Shown here in pieces: positions 1 through 12,200 of a stretch of 64,000 bases of DNA. Origin of the DNA: Congeria kusceri. Lineage: Eukaryota > Mollusca > Bivalvia > Myida > Dreissenidae. The stretch is from the NCBI GenBank assembly GCA_027627225.1, contig CM051034.1:7478058-7542057 (forward strand). The letters are read 5' to 3'. A program made the translations under genes and the position numbers. Each line of letters opens with the position of its first letter. Positions within the stretch are counted from its first letter, which is position 1. Under the pieces are notes generated by a model. It was not told the DNA's origin and did not search any database. It worked only from the letters and a program-made list of their open reading frames with translations.

Positions 1-385
1 TTACATACAATAATGAGAAGTATTATGTGTTACTGATTGTACAAATCAGTTTAATGTTAAGAAAATACCGTGCACTATTTAAACAGTTTTCTCATTGCAG
101 TTATGGAAATAAATAGAGTGCCATATTGATTAATCCTTAATATATTAAGGCCATTTGTTTCCAGATGAAAAATTGTACTATGTTTTAGTGTATGTTCATT
201 TTACTTTTCATTTATGAAATTTTTTTATCAAAGAAGTTCATTAAGTCATAATAGCGATGTTTTAACAAGGGTAGGATGGGAAAACAAATGTCATTAACAT
301 GCAACTTAATTTCCTAAATGTTTGTACTTAAATCAATGTTATTCTCCATGTCTTTTATGTGTTAATCAAATTAGTAGTTTTTTTT

Positions 386-1182
386 AGCTCACCTGAGCAC
401 AAAGTGCTAGGGTGAGCATTTGTGGTCAGTGGTTGTCCGTCATCAACAATTTACTTAAAAACTTTGTTCTCCTTTGAAACCAACTTGGTATGAATACTCC
501 ATGGGTGGTCCTTTATAAAAGTTAGTCAAGTTATTTTGATTTATTAATAAACATGGTCCTCAGGGGGTGGGGCAGTTTTTGTGTCGCCTGAAAAATAACT
601 TAAGATGTTTTTGTGCTACTATTATGAAACTTTATGGAAGTGTTAGTAGGCATAAAAAGAAGGTTAAGTTCGATTTTCTATATAGTTGCTCATATCGTAC
701 TAGAGTTATGCCCTTTTTTGTTTTTAAATCGTTCAAATAAGGTTTGTGCAGACTGTTACTTAAAAAGTTATTGTTCAGTCTTTATGAAACTTTATGGAAG
801 TGTTGATAGGCATTAAGGGAGGTTAAGTTCGGTTGTTGGCATAATTGCTCATCATACTTGAGTTATGCCCTGTCAGTCGACACATCCGACTCGCGGAGGT
901 CTAGTTCTTCATATGGCTGTATTGAAAACTTAAAAAAAATCTTCCAAGAACTCACTGGTTGAATTTCAAAATTATTTCACAGAAATGTTCCTTGGGTGAC
1001 CTACTGCCAAATTCCTTCAAATTACTTTAATTTGTAAAAAGTCATGGCTGTTAGTGCTCCATCTTTGTCATCTGTTGTCAACATTTTACTTCAAACATCT
1101 CTGAACACACTTTAACATTTTTACAAGCTATTAATCTTCCTTCAACTCAGGTGAGCGACCCAGGAACATTGTGGTCCTATTG
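386..1182 (+). mobile_element. Pearl-like non-autonomous element, copy 1
   Basis: The element begins with AGCTCACCTGAGCAC and ends with CTCAGGTGAGC followed by a conserved tail (gaccca..ttgtggtcct). These ends form a short imperfect inverted repeat. The same ends are found at 2785-4246 and, reversed, at 50256-52655. The core has two related copies of a unit beginning 'tatgaaactttatggaagtg' (about 625 and 784). It has no coding capacity. The layout of short inverted ends around a tandem core matches what is known of bivalve pearl elements; the family assignment is inferred. Confidence 0.6.
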
Positions 1183-1390
1183 TATGTTACAAGTGCTATG
1201 TCGCTAATTCCCTCTAGTCTATTTTTACTTAATGCCATTGTGAATTTTTGTTGTGCTTTAGTCTATTTGTTCGATAATTGTGTTCGGAAGTGTGGGGTTG
1301 TGCGTTTGCCTTGGCCCTTTGGAAAACATGATAGCATAAAATGGATACTATGAAATCTTGATTCCTTTGATAAACACACTTATAAGGTCG

Positions 1391-1560
1391 TAATGGTGTA
1401 GTGGATATGGTGTCTGCCTTGCGACCACGAGGTTCCGGAAGATGTTCACAAAGACACCAAGTACTGGTTCTTCCCAGGAAACGGACTCGAGAGTGTCTCT
1501 ATAAGCCTAAGGCTTTCGATGCAACTGAGCTAAAATTAATAGATTTAGACTAAACACATT
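1391..1560 (+). mobile_element. tRNA-derived SINE-like repeat
   Basis: A tRNA-like head contains TGGTGTAGTGG, a good RNA polymerase III box A, and a box-B-like GAGGTTCCGG about 40 bases later. The tail 'cccaggaaacggactcgagag' recurs almost unchanged at 19580-19600 and 49240-49262 behind similar heads. That makes this a dispersed family and not a functional tRNA; no cloverleaf closes. No poly-A or target-site duplication was resolved. Confidence 0.6.
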
Positions 1561-2784
1561 TGTCTGTGAAAAACAATGATTTTAGCTCAGGGCCAATGAC
1601 TATGGCCATCCTTTATCGTAACCATGTGTTATCTAATGAAAGTCAACCAACTAAATAGTACCTAAAGGTTATGAATGTAGGCTTTGTGAAAACCAGCCTT
1701 GGTTCGACTGTGCGTGTGTGTGCGTAAATGATTTAGTTTTAACTCAAGGTGCTTGTGTTCTGTATTTATAGCATGTTTTAAATCATGGCAATACAATAGT
1801 TTGCACTGTTCATGACTGAACATTCTGTATGTATATATGGGAAATGTTCGTTATACTGGAACCCGTGTATGTACACAATTATAAACTGTTAATATTCTTA
1901 CGATAACCTCTCAGTCTTATTGGCCATTTTTTTCCTTGGGTTTAAGACTTTTTGATGTTTGGTATCTCGTGACTTTGTATATCTACGCAGTTAGGAGCCC
2001 CCTTAGCAAAGAAATGTTGTGGGACTGAAAAAGTTATGCTTTAGGGGGCATATGGTGTTAACATTTACAGATCTGTGTAGATTTGAATAGAAACTTACTA
2101 ATATAAAGTATATAATATAAAGTATATAATATATGTATGTAATTTTCCCTGTTATAGGTGGACTCTATAGGGATTTAAAAAACATGAAAATGTTTATTTA
2201 TTAAGTATATTCAATTTTTGTGTAATTCTGTTAGTATATTGTATATGACTGTCATTGTTTTTTGGACAGCTCACTCGCTATTCTGCAGATTTTTAGTTAG
2301 AAGTGACTTGGCAGTAGTCATTAGCAGTGTCAAACACTTATTTAGGGCTAGAATACTTTGAGCCTAGCTAATAATTTTATGAGCCAAGTAGAAAAACAAT
2401 TTCTGAAATGTTTGTTATTATAATAATCATATACTGTTACACAAGTTACATAAAAATAAGGTTTATTTCGATAGTAACCTTTAATACAAAGTTGATCATA
2501 CATATGCATACTGGCTTAAATGTCAAATAAATAAAAAAAATTGCTTAAATTTTCCTATACAAATATTGAGCTTTATTAACATGGAGCCTATTCTCCTGTA
2601 TATTCGGCCACTTGAGAGCTAAATAGCTTTTATGTCCTAAATTAACACAATTTTAACACCAGTGAGACTTTTGTCTTTAAATTGAGGTTTCTCCTACAAA
2701 GTAAAGGCCAGATAATTAAGAGATCAGCCATTCACTTAGTTACTGGCCAATTCTAGGAAAGCACCCTAGCAACCATGAATTTTT

Positions 2785-4246
2785 AGCTCACCTGAGCACG
2801 AAGTGCTCGATGGGCTATTGGTATAGGGGACCTCTCCTGCGTAATCCGTATGCCGTCAACAATTTGGAACGTTATCGCAATAAAGACTGCATTTTTTATT
2901 CAGTCTTGACCTAACTTGCAGTTTGTTTATGACCATACAATCTAAAATGGGATTGTTATTGGGTCAGATCACACCAGTTACACCAGTTATTGCCCCTTTA
3001 TTTTTGCCAAAAAAGTGCAAAAATGCCCTTTTCCAACATGTAGACTTTATTTTCCATCCAATCTTAACCAAACTTTTACAGTTTGTGAATGACTATCAGA
3101 TCTCAGCAGACGCCAAAAATGGGCCAGATCATGTTTCAAACACAAGAGTTATTGCCCTTTGTTTATAAAAAATATACAAAAATGGACATTATTCAAGATA
3201 GAGACTTCATTTTTCATCCAATCTTCACCAATCTTGCACAGTTTGTCTATTATCATGAGATTACAGTTGAATATAAGCAAGATCGGACCAGTAACACCAG
3301 AGTTATTGCCCTTTGTTTGTGAAAAAAATATGCAAAAATGGACATTAATCAGGATAGAGGCTTCATTTTTCATCCAATCTTCACCAATCTTGCATAGTTT
3401 GTCTATGACCATAAGATTAGAGGTGAAATCGAATATAAGCAAGATCGGACCAGAAACACCAGAGTTATTGCCCTTTGTGAAAAAATATGCAAAAATGGAC
3501 ATTATTCAGGATAGAGACTTGTTTTTTCATCCAGTCTTCACCAATCCTGTACAGTTTGTCTATGAACGTAAGACTACAGGTGAAGCCGAATATAAGCATG
3601 ATCGGGCCAGAAAAACCAGAGTTATTGCCCCTTGTGTTTGGACAAAAACATCAACAAGTTATCAATGATTGGCTTGCACACACGATTTTTGATTCAATGT
3701 TGACCAAACCCAAACTTACACAGTTTGCGCATGACCATAAAAATTGATTGATAAAATTTGATTTCCAACAGTTGCAAGACTTGCATGCAGTTATTTGTAC
3801 ATGCAACATTGATGTCTTCAGAGCCTGCATTAACATCATTTATCATCATTGGACAGAATATTATCAAAAGAAAAAGCAAAACTGTACCTTATAGCACAGC
3901 CATCGCAATTATCGCATTGCAACTAGTTCTCCAAAACTGTTTGCAAAAAAGACATCAAAATCTACTGTTTCTGCATTTTCCAGAATTGTCAATGACTACA
4001 TGAAAAAGGGTCAGGTAAGAATATCGAGAAAAATGATTTGAGAACCATTAGCAAAAAACGCACATCCACTACCCAACTCATACTTTAGTTAGCCCATTGC
4101 ACTAACCGATGTTTTAAATCAAAATTGATCCAATCCCCCTCTGCCTATTGTTCAGATACCTTAATTTTCAAACATGTCACAACAGTATGGTCTTCATCTG
4201 TACCACTTCTCAGGTGAGCGTTTTGGGCCATCATGGCCCTCTTGTT
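2785..4246 (+). mobile_element. Pearl-like element, copy 2, with tandem core
   Basis: It has the same termini as the element at 386-1182: AGCTCACCTGAGCACGAAG at the left and TCTCAGGTGAGCG plus a 'gggccatcatggccctcttg' tail at the right. The core contains at least four diverged units of about 150-155 bp, recognised by 'ttttcatccaatcttcacca' near 3210, 3366 and 3517, each followed by 'cagagttattgccctttg'. Short open frames on both strands inside the core come from the repeat and are not genes. Confidence 0.65.
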
Positions 4247-5565
4247 CAGATGTTTCCACTCATTTGGTTCAGTCTTCATTTTGATAGGAAAATACTTAAA
4301 TTTTGTAATAATTTTGATCTAATTCATTAAAAGCATCCTGTATTAGACTAACACCAAATTACTGTTTCAAAATGAATGTTTTCAAACATCCCAGGGGGTA
4401 ATGCACACACAGTGTGTAGTGATTTCATAGAATGTCTTCAAATGTCTTAATTTTGAAAGCAAAATCTAATATTCGCAATTTTTAAAATACAAAACCCTAT
4501 TTATGAGATAGAACTGTCACAATACAGATAACTAACCGAAGTTTAATAAGAAATAATAGTTAATTTCCATTATTCAGGGGGTGGCCGAACATACAGGAGT
4601 GGCTGAATAGATAGAAAAGAAGGATGCTGAAAATAACGGAATTTTAGTTGTTGTTGATGTTTTAGAATTTTAAGTATTCTTTGTTGTGCAAGTAATATGC
4701 ATGTTTTTTATTATTTATTTGTTATAATAACATGATGTCGTAGTTAGAATACATTGCTCCAAAATAAGTCTGCTTTCTGGTTTTTTTTTGGTATAATGTA
4801 CATTTTGTCGAAATTTATTAATTTATTGTCTACATACACATATAAATACTATGATTTAAACTTTGACCAGTATTTACAAAGAATCTGTGTAGTGTAAAAA
4901 TACTATTTTAAATAACTTTAATGCTATGTATTTAAGTATTGATAATATTCTTGATGCTATTCTTATTTATATATGAATGCTTCTATTACTGAAAAATTAT
5001 ATAATTATATGTTTATATTACTTTATAATGACAGAATAATATAAGAACTGCACATGGGGCTGTGTAAATACTGGTCAGGACAGAGTTGCTCTGAACTTTA
5101 CTGGACAAATCAGCTAAGAGTTGTTAGACTGTTGGACTGTTATTTTTGAAAATCCAACTTAGAATAGGTGTTTTTTTCCTTATGTAAATTGTTGTATCAT
5201 CATAGTGTACTTTTATTTACTTTTTATGTTAAAATGTCCTTTAGCTGAATCGACGATTAAAGTTTCGAGCAACTGTGTTCAATGTTTTAAGCAGTCAGGA
5301 CATCTGTAGATGCATTCTCGGTTCATTCGTAAATACCAGCCAGTAGAACATCTCTCACTGTCTGGTGTCATTTCAGAATTGATATATGTTTTATTATAAT
5401 TATTATTAAATATGAATAAAATGTGTACATGAATTTTATTGTTGCGATTTTATGAAGCCTAGTTTGAATAATTTTCAGGTGACATTTACTATATTTGAAA
5501 AATTAGTGACACCTTTGTAATATAATAATTTGAAAATGTGGTTAGCCATTCAGAAAGACAGGATT
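4247..5565. other. AT-rich intergenic stretch, nothing recognised
   Basis: No exon-like open frame flanked by splice signals, no RNA gene and no array is visible. The sequence is AT-rich with short homopolymers. Part could be the end of an unseen transcript, but nothing supports that. Confidence 0.5.
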
Positions 5566-5735
5566 GCATGGTTTGGCAGAGATGTCTCGTTCAACATTTG
5601 AGGTGCGTTGTAGGAAAGCCTGTCTTAAATGCACGTGCATTAAGTGTCGTCCCCGATCAGCCTGTGCAGTCCGCACAGTGAATATCAGAGATCGATCTGA
5701 GTATGCGTATTGACAGATGAGGTCTGGCAATATAT
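5566..5735 (+). mobile_element. Degenerate fragment of the GAGGCGTGTCG MITE family
   Basis: The segment 'aaatgcacgtgcattaagtgtcgtccccgatcagcctgtgcagtccgcac' matches the internal part of the intact element at 60665-60881. The terminal inverted repeats are eroded, so this is an old copy. Confidence 0.6.
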
Positions 5736-5875
5736 AATTACATTTTAGTTTATTATTTGTGGTAGAGATTTAAAGGAGGTTCTAAACTGTTTGCCTGCCA
5801 ATACCAAATGAGTTTCAACTATGATTACTTTTCTTGCGGCTTTGACAGATGAAAACAAATTATTGTTTTCTGATA

Positions 5876-5881
5876 TTTATT
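5876..5881 (-). terminator. Candidate CFAP58 polyadenylation signal
   Basis: Plus-strand TTTATT reads AATAAA on the minus strand, about 360 bases past the CFAP58 stop codon. It is a plausible distance for a 3' UTR, but other AT-rich hexamers lie nearby and no transcript evidence is available. Confidence 0.3.
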
Positions 5882-6239
5882 TGATAACATGTATAAAATA
5901 TTTTACAACACATCACAGACTTTTAGATGTAAAGTTCATGTAGAAATGCATCTTCATGATCACAAATATACAATATAAAAAAATTAAAATGAACCACAAT
6001 TGAAAATTATATTTGTTGGAATATAACCTTTTTTCAATAACAATAAACAAACTTGTCCACAAAAAACTTGAAAAAATAAAATCAAGATACATAGGGTGAG
6101 CTATATTTGTATTTTTCCAAAGTATGTTGAAATATATATATTTAAGTTCATTCTTTTCTAACAGAGATGTTCAGAATGTTATAAAAGAAGTATGGTCTAA
6201 ATGTTATTGACAAGTTCCCCCAACTGGCTGTAAGGAAGG

Positions 6240-9200
6240 CTAGGCAGCAGTCTTGGTGGTGGTGAGGTTGAATCCTCCACCGGTGAACCGTGGTCCGTCC
6301 TGACGCTGTGGCTGAATCAAAGGCGCGCCCGCCTGGGCCAGCGACCGCTCCCTCTCCCTGCAATCACAGTTAATCACAACAGTCAATCATGTGTAATTAT
6401 AGTCGATCACAACACTCAATCATGTGTAATTATAGCCAATCACAATGGTGAATCACAAGGGTCATTCATTGTAGTTGACAATTTATCATGGCCAATCACA
6501 GTATGCAGTGCAATCAGTTTTACAGAAAAAAGAAAATGGGTTGATTAAATTGTCATAATTTTTATTATCGTATTTTATTTCATTTGTAGAAAACAATATT
6601 TTCACAAGTTGTCGTAGCAGAGAAATATGTAACATAAAAATGTTGTTGTAACATTCATTGATTGTACTTACTTTTGGTTTTGCTCTTTCTTCTTCTGCAT
6701 GAAGTATTTCTTCTTGACGTCCTGCAGTTCCCGTGCGATTCTCTCGATCTCGTACTTGTACTCGTTCACCTGCGACTCGTACATGTTCAATTCCGAAGCC
6801 ATTGACTGGAAAAGCGAACAAAAACCAAAATTTTACAAACTTCAATTCTGTAATACCAGTTTAAGAATGTTTATAGTCACGGGACTAGAAGACAGTTACC
6901 TGATCAATGAGCTTTGATTGATAACGATGCCATTCAAAAAACCGCAACTTGATTGTTTGACTGAGCTATCTTGCAAAAAAACGATGTATGTAGATATATG
7001 TCAACAGTGATTGTTGGATATCCAACTGAGTAAGCATGTTTATTAACCATACAGTGGTCCATCCATTTCAAAATCCTATTAAAATCTTTCCATTCTGTGA
7101 AAAACAAACCTAAAACTAATGAATAACCAGCCTAGATACAATGCCTAAGCAGAATTATTCAACAAACACAACAAAACTAACAACGATGAATGACCAGACC
7201 AGCCCTAGAAACCTAGATACGCTTCCTACCTTCATCTGCTTGGTTTTCTCCTTGAGCGTCTGCTGGTAGATGGATAGCTGTTCCGCCACCTCGGGACCCG
7301 GCTGACGTGCCAGGATGTGCTTCAGCTCCAAGTACAATTTCTCCTTCTCCTGGATCAGGAGTTCCTTCTCCACGACCTCCTCCGTCTTCGAGATGAGCCG
7401 CTTCTGCAGCGTGTGGATTTTCTGGATGTTCTCGTACTGACTGGGGTCGCTGCCCTGGAATCAGTGTGTATAAAATGTGTTAGCAAGATCATTGACATGT
7501 AGTCAGAATAGGTGAAACTGATTACTGCCCTGGAATCAGAATATGTAAAATAGGTGAAACTCATTACTGCCCTGGAATCAGAATATGTACAATGTGTGAA
7601 ATGGACCAATGCCCTGAAATCAGAATATGTAAAATATGTAACATGAACCTATGCACTGAAATCAGAATCTGTAAAGATTGACAAAGGACCGTCCAGGAAA
7701 ATTTAAAATGTACTCAGAATATGGTAAATACATGAAAATCATGAAAAAGGGCCCAATGTGTCTGAATATAAAACCACTTTCACATGCAAGATGTAGGATT
7801 GTCAATAAATTAATTACTGATACAATCTGAAAAAAGCTTCTCAAAGACAACACTTGAAATAATTTGTTTAACTTATGTTCTTAATTTCTGCTAGTTAAGG
7901 GTCAGGGTTTATTTCTTCCAAAGAGTCCTCTTGTGCTCTGTGAAGTATGGTGTGAGTTTTGAGTCCCGTACCTCCAGTTTCCTCCAGCGGTGAATGTTCA
8001 TGGGGTTCTCCAGCTCCTCCTCGAGGGCCTTGCAGCGTGTCCTCTCCCGCAGCAACTCACGCTGAATGTGGTACACCTCACGTCTGCAAAACAATGTCTG
8101 CTGTTATCAAATAGTCGAATTGTTATCAAATATTTATAAAATTGAAGATACAATGATAGTGAAAATATACTAAACACGCATAAAACATGGCAAAAACACT
8201 GATACACACTACATAATTTACTGGTATAACACGTTACTCTATACAAAACATGCCATCCATTTGAAAAACATTCGACAACCAATAGGTCCTTACAATGTGA
8301 AGCTGTTCTTTCAAGTTGTATTTGATCTTTATTTTAAAAATGACTGATTCATTTAAAAAAGCATTCGAAAATATTATAATTACACATTTGATTTCCTGAC
8401 AATGCCTCAAAATAACTATTTCGAAAATATTATAATTACACATTTGATTTCCTGACAATGCCTCAAAATAACTATTTCTGAACAGTGTTCAGTTAATGTC
8501 AGAGTAATTAAAAATATTAATTTTTTATGAAAACAATCTTATAACCACAGATTCATCATTCAAATTCTCTACATATTATTCAGCACCACCATCTCACTGG
8601 AACTCACCTCAAGTCCTCCACGTTGGCCACGCTCTTCTGCAGGATGCCCTTCTCTCGTCGCAGTTTCTTGATCTCAAGTTTGAGCACGCGGATGTCCTCA
8701 AGTCTCTGGTTGTACTGGATCTCTCCCTTGTTCAGTGTTGACTGCTGGATCTTGATCTTCTCGTAGAGCAGGGCCAGCTCGTCGTTACGCCTCACGAGCT
8801 GCGTTCCGAGGATGTCACGCTCGCTGATCACCTGGTCAAGCTCTTTCTTTTGGCGCACTCGCTCTGCGTCCGCGTCTGAGATGATTTTCAAGAGTTTCCT
8901 CTCTTCGGCTTCCTGGGCCTCAATGTAGGCCTTGTTCTCGGCTGGAATTGTAGACGTACATTACAAGGCCTAACAATAAACATCAACACATCTAACAAAT
9001 ATGAATTACATCTGATGGGAAGGGAAATTCCAGAGCGAAAAAGCAGGGTGTTGCACCCTGGACATTTTTAGTTCCAATCTGCTACCTCTCTGGGCTGGTC
9101 AACAATTTAATGTTGAATATCTTTTAAAATGTAATATATTTTAGCAAAGTTTTAATTAAAATCAAGGGAACAAGTTAAAACAACAACGTTTATTAGAACC

Positions 9201-12200
9201 ATCAAAATTGTAATGATAAATAATAATTTTAAAATACGAGTTACTTTAACTTTTACGATAATTATAATGAAAAAAGAGATTCCAAAAGAAGCACAAGCAT
9301 GGTATTAATGACATTTTAACTGCAATGTCACGGCAACAGAAACTGACATATAGAGAATACTAGGTTAGTGTTGAATAAAGATAAGTTTATTTCATGAGGT
9401 TTAGAAAAAAAAGAAAGACAATAAACACAAGAAAAATACTAAAAAACATGCAAAACATAAAAATGACGTCCTTAAAATCAACAGGATGACATCAATATAC
9501 TGCGGGTGTTTGCTCTATCCCACAGTGATGAAATAAAATAAAAGTGTATCCCATGGGGAGTTATTTGGTCAATGTTATTTGGTCAATGTCAATGGTGGGA
9601 GAGTGAGAAACGCGACGTTACCAGCTAGCTGCTTCATTTCGTTGAGCTTGGCTTTCAGCGTCTCTTTCTGCTTCTCGACGAGCTGATGATCGAGATGCTC
9701 CTTGACAAGTAGTGACTCCTTGGCCTGGATCTCCTCCTTGAGCTGGTCTATCTGGTGACTCATGATCCGCAGCTTGCGCTTCATCTCTGTGATCTCGTCC
9801 TGTGCAAAGAGAGCAACATGGCATCACATGATTATGTAGTTCATTGAAACATCGCAAAATTCACATATACATATGCATATTTTTTTAAATAAATTATTAC
9901 CAATTTATAAATTTGATATTGTTTATTACTTATGTTATTAATCCTGATCAGGGGATGAAGCAAATTTTAAACGAAACATATGAAGTTGTTTTTCCGTTTT
10001 TTGTAATTATATCCTATAAATTATTACCAAAGTACATATGGACGAGCGTGAAAACTCCAGAGACCTTGTTCCATTAATAAATTGGTGAATATTCTCGTTG
10101 GTCGTGAATTTGCGCAACGGCGTGAGTGCAAAAAGCAAGAAAATTATACCTCTGCAAAAATTTGTGATTTAACCGTAAACAAAAAGCTCCTTAGTAAAAA
10201 CTTGTTCTTACTAAAAAAACAAACAAATTATGGTGAACTGCAGTGTGCTATGTAATTTGCATTTAATATACCAGTATACAAACTTACACCTTCAAATCAT
10301 TGTTTCAATGAATATATACAATGATCTTCTTTTTGTCAAAACCATGTTTTGCTGATGGTGCTAATTAGCCACACTGAATGTATGTGTATCTCACCTGCGA
10401 CTCAATCAGGTTCTTGCTGTACAGGTTGCGGTCGCTGCGCACGGCCTCGTACAAGTTCTGCTGCTGTTTCAGCTTCGTCTCGGACTCGGCAATCTTCTTC
10501 TTGAAGTCGAAGATCTGCATTTCCCTCACCTTGACGTCCTCCATGTGTTGTAAAACCTGAAGTGTTCATGAAAACATGTTGAAAGATTCATGGCAAAGTC
10601 TTGAGGGAACTTGCTGAAATGTTCATACAAACATGATGAAATGTTCATGGGAACATGTTGACACGTTTATGGGAACATGTTGAAATGTTCATGAGAACAT
10701 GTTGAAATGTTCACGGGAACGTGTTAAGGATCTATATCTTATTACTATGAAACAATTTATTTAAAGTTCCGTTTTTCAATAACTAACTTATTTTGTAATA
10801 TGTGCACATTCAACAAACTATACTCCTATGAAAACTTTAAATTATTTTCTAAAACCCTAAGCTACCTACACACTATAATTAACAGAACTTTGCCACAGTC
10901 TAAAAAAATAGGTTTAATTTTCTGTGCAAAATATGCCAAAATTATCTAACAAAGAAATCATACTTCATGTTAAAACACACATCAAGCATGTGTTTACTTG
11001 GCTGCAACCTACCTTCTGCGTGAGGTCGCTGGCCTCATTGATGTAGCGATCGCGTTCCTTCTCGAGCTGGTAGATGATCTTGCGCTGCTTTTGTGCCTCC
11101 TCCTTGTAGTTCTGGATCTCCTGCTCGAGGTTCTTCTTGCTCTGCTCGTGCAGCTTCACCAGGCTCAGCTGTTTAGTGGTCGCACTCACGGCCTTCATCA
11201 TCTCCTTGTGCAGTAGGTCCCGCTCCCGCACCAGGCCGTCAATCTGCTTCTTGTCTGACTCTGCCTGCTTCTTGGATGCCTCCAGCTCTGAAAAACGAGA
11301 CCCCGAGATATAGTCATCAAAATAGGCACTGGCCTGAGGAACCCCGAGATGTAGTCATGGAAATAGGTAATGGTCAGGGGCCCAGATAAGGCGTGTAAGC
11401 GCGTAAATTATGCACCAACAATTGGAAGATACACAGAGAAAATCAAATCTGGGTGTACATTTATGCACTTTATTTTTTTTATGTTCTAGAGACACAGTAT
11501 GTTTACTCTACCAATATTCTTAAGACACTGTATGTTTACTCTACCAATATTCTTAAGACACTGTATGTTTACTCTACCAATGTTCTTAAGACACTGTATG
11601 TTTACTCTACCAATATTCTAGAGGCACTGTATGTTTACTCTACCAATATTCTTAAGACACTGTATGTTTACTCAACCAATATTCTAGAGACACTGTATGT
11701 TTACTCTACCAATGTTCTTAAGACACTGTATGTTTACTCTACCAATATTCTTAAGACACTGTATGTTTACTCTACCAATGTTCTTAAGACACTGTATGTT
11801 TACTCTACCAATGTTCTTAAGTTTACTCTACCAATATTCTTAAGACACTTTATGTTTACTCTACCAATGTTCTTAAGACACTGTATGTTTACTCTACCAA
11901 TATTCTTAAGACACTTTATGTTTACTCTACCAATGTTCTTAAGACACTGTATGTTTACTCTACCAATGTTCTTAAGACACTTTATGTTTACTCTACCAAT
12001 GTTCTTAAGACACTGTATGTTTACTCTACCAATGTTCTTAAGACACTATATGTTTACTCTACCAATGTTCTTAAGACACTGTATGTTTACTCTACCAATG
12101 TTCTTAAGACACTGTATGTTTACTCTACCAATGTTCTTAAGACACTGTATGTTTACTCTACCAATATTCTAGAGGCACTGTATGTTTACTCTACCAATGT

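Noticed and set aside
1391..1440. Functional tRNA gene
   Set aside because: Good box A but no closing acceptor stem or anticodon arm, and the same unit recurs elsewhere with a shared SINE tail.
3159..3668. 169-codon plus-strand frame of repeating 'QKWTL..IQSSPILHSLS' text
   Set aside because: It is a translation of the tandem core of the pearl-like element at 2785-4246; the opposite strand gives a similar repetitive frame.
11453..12172. 239-codon plus-strand open frame of an 11-residue repeat
   Set aside because: It is the translation of a 33-bp satellite inside a CFAP58 intron, antisense to the gene, with no splice or start context.
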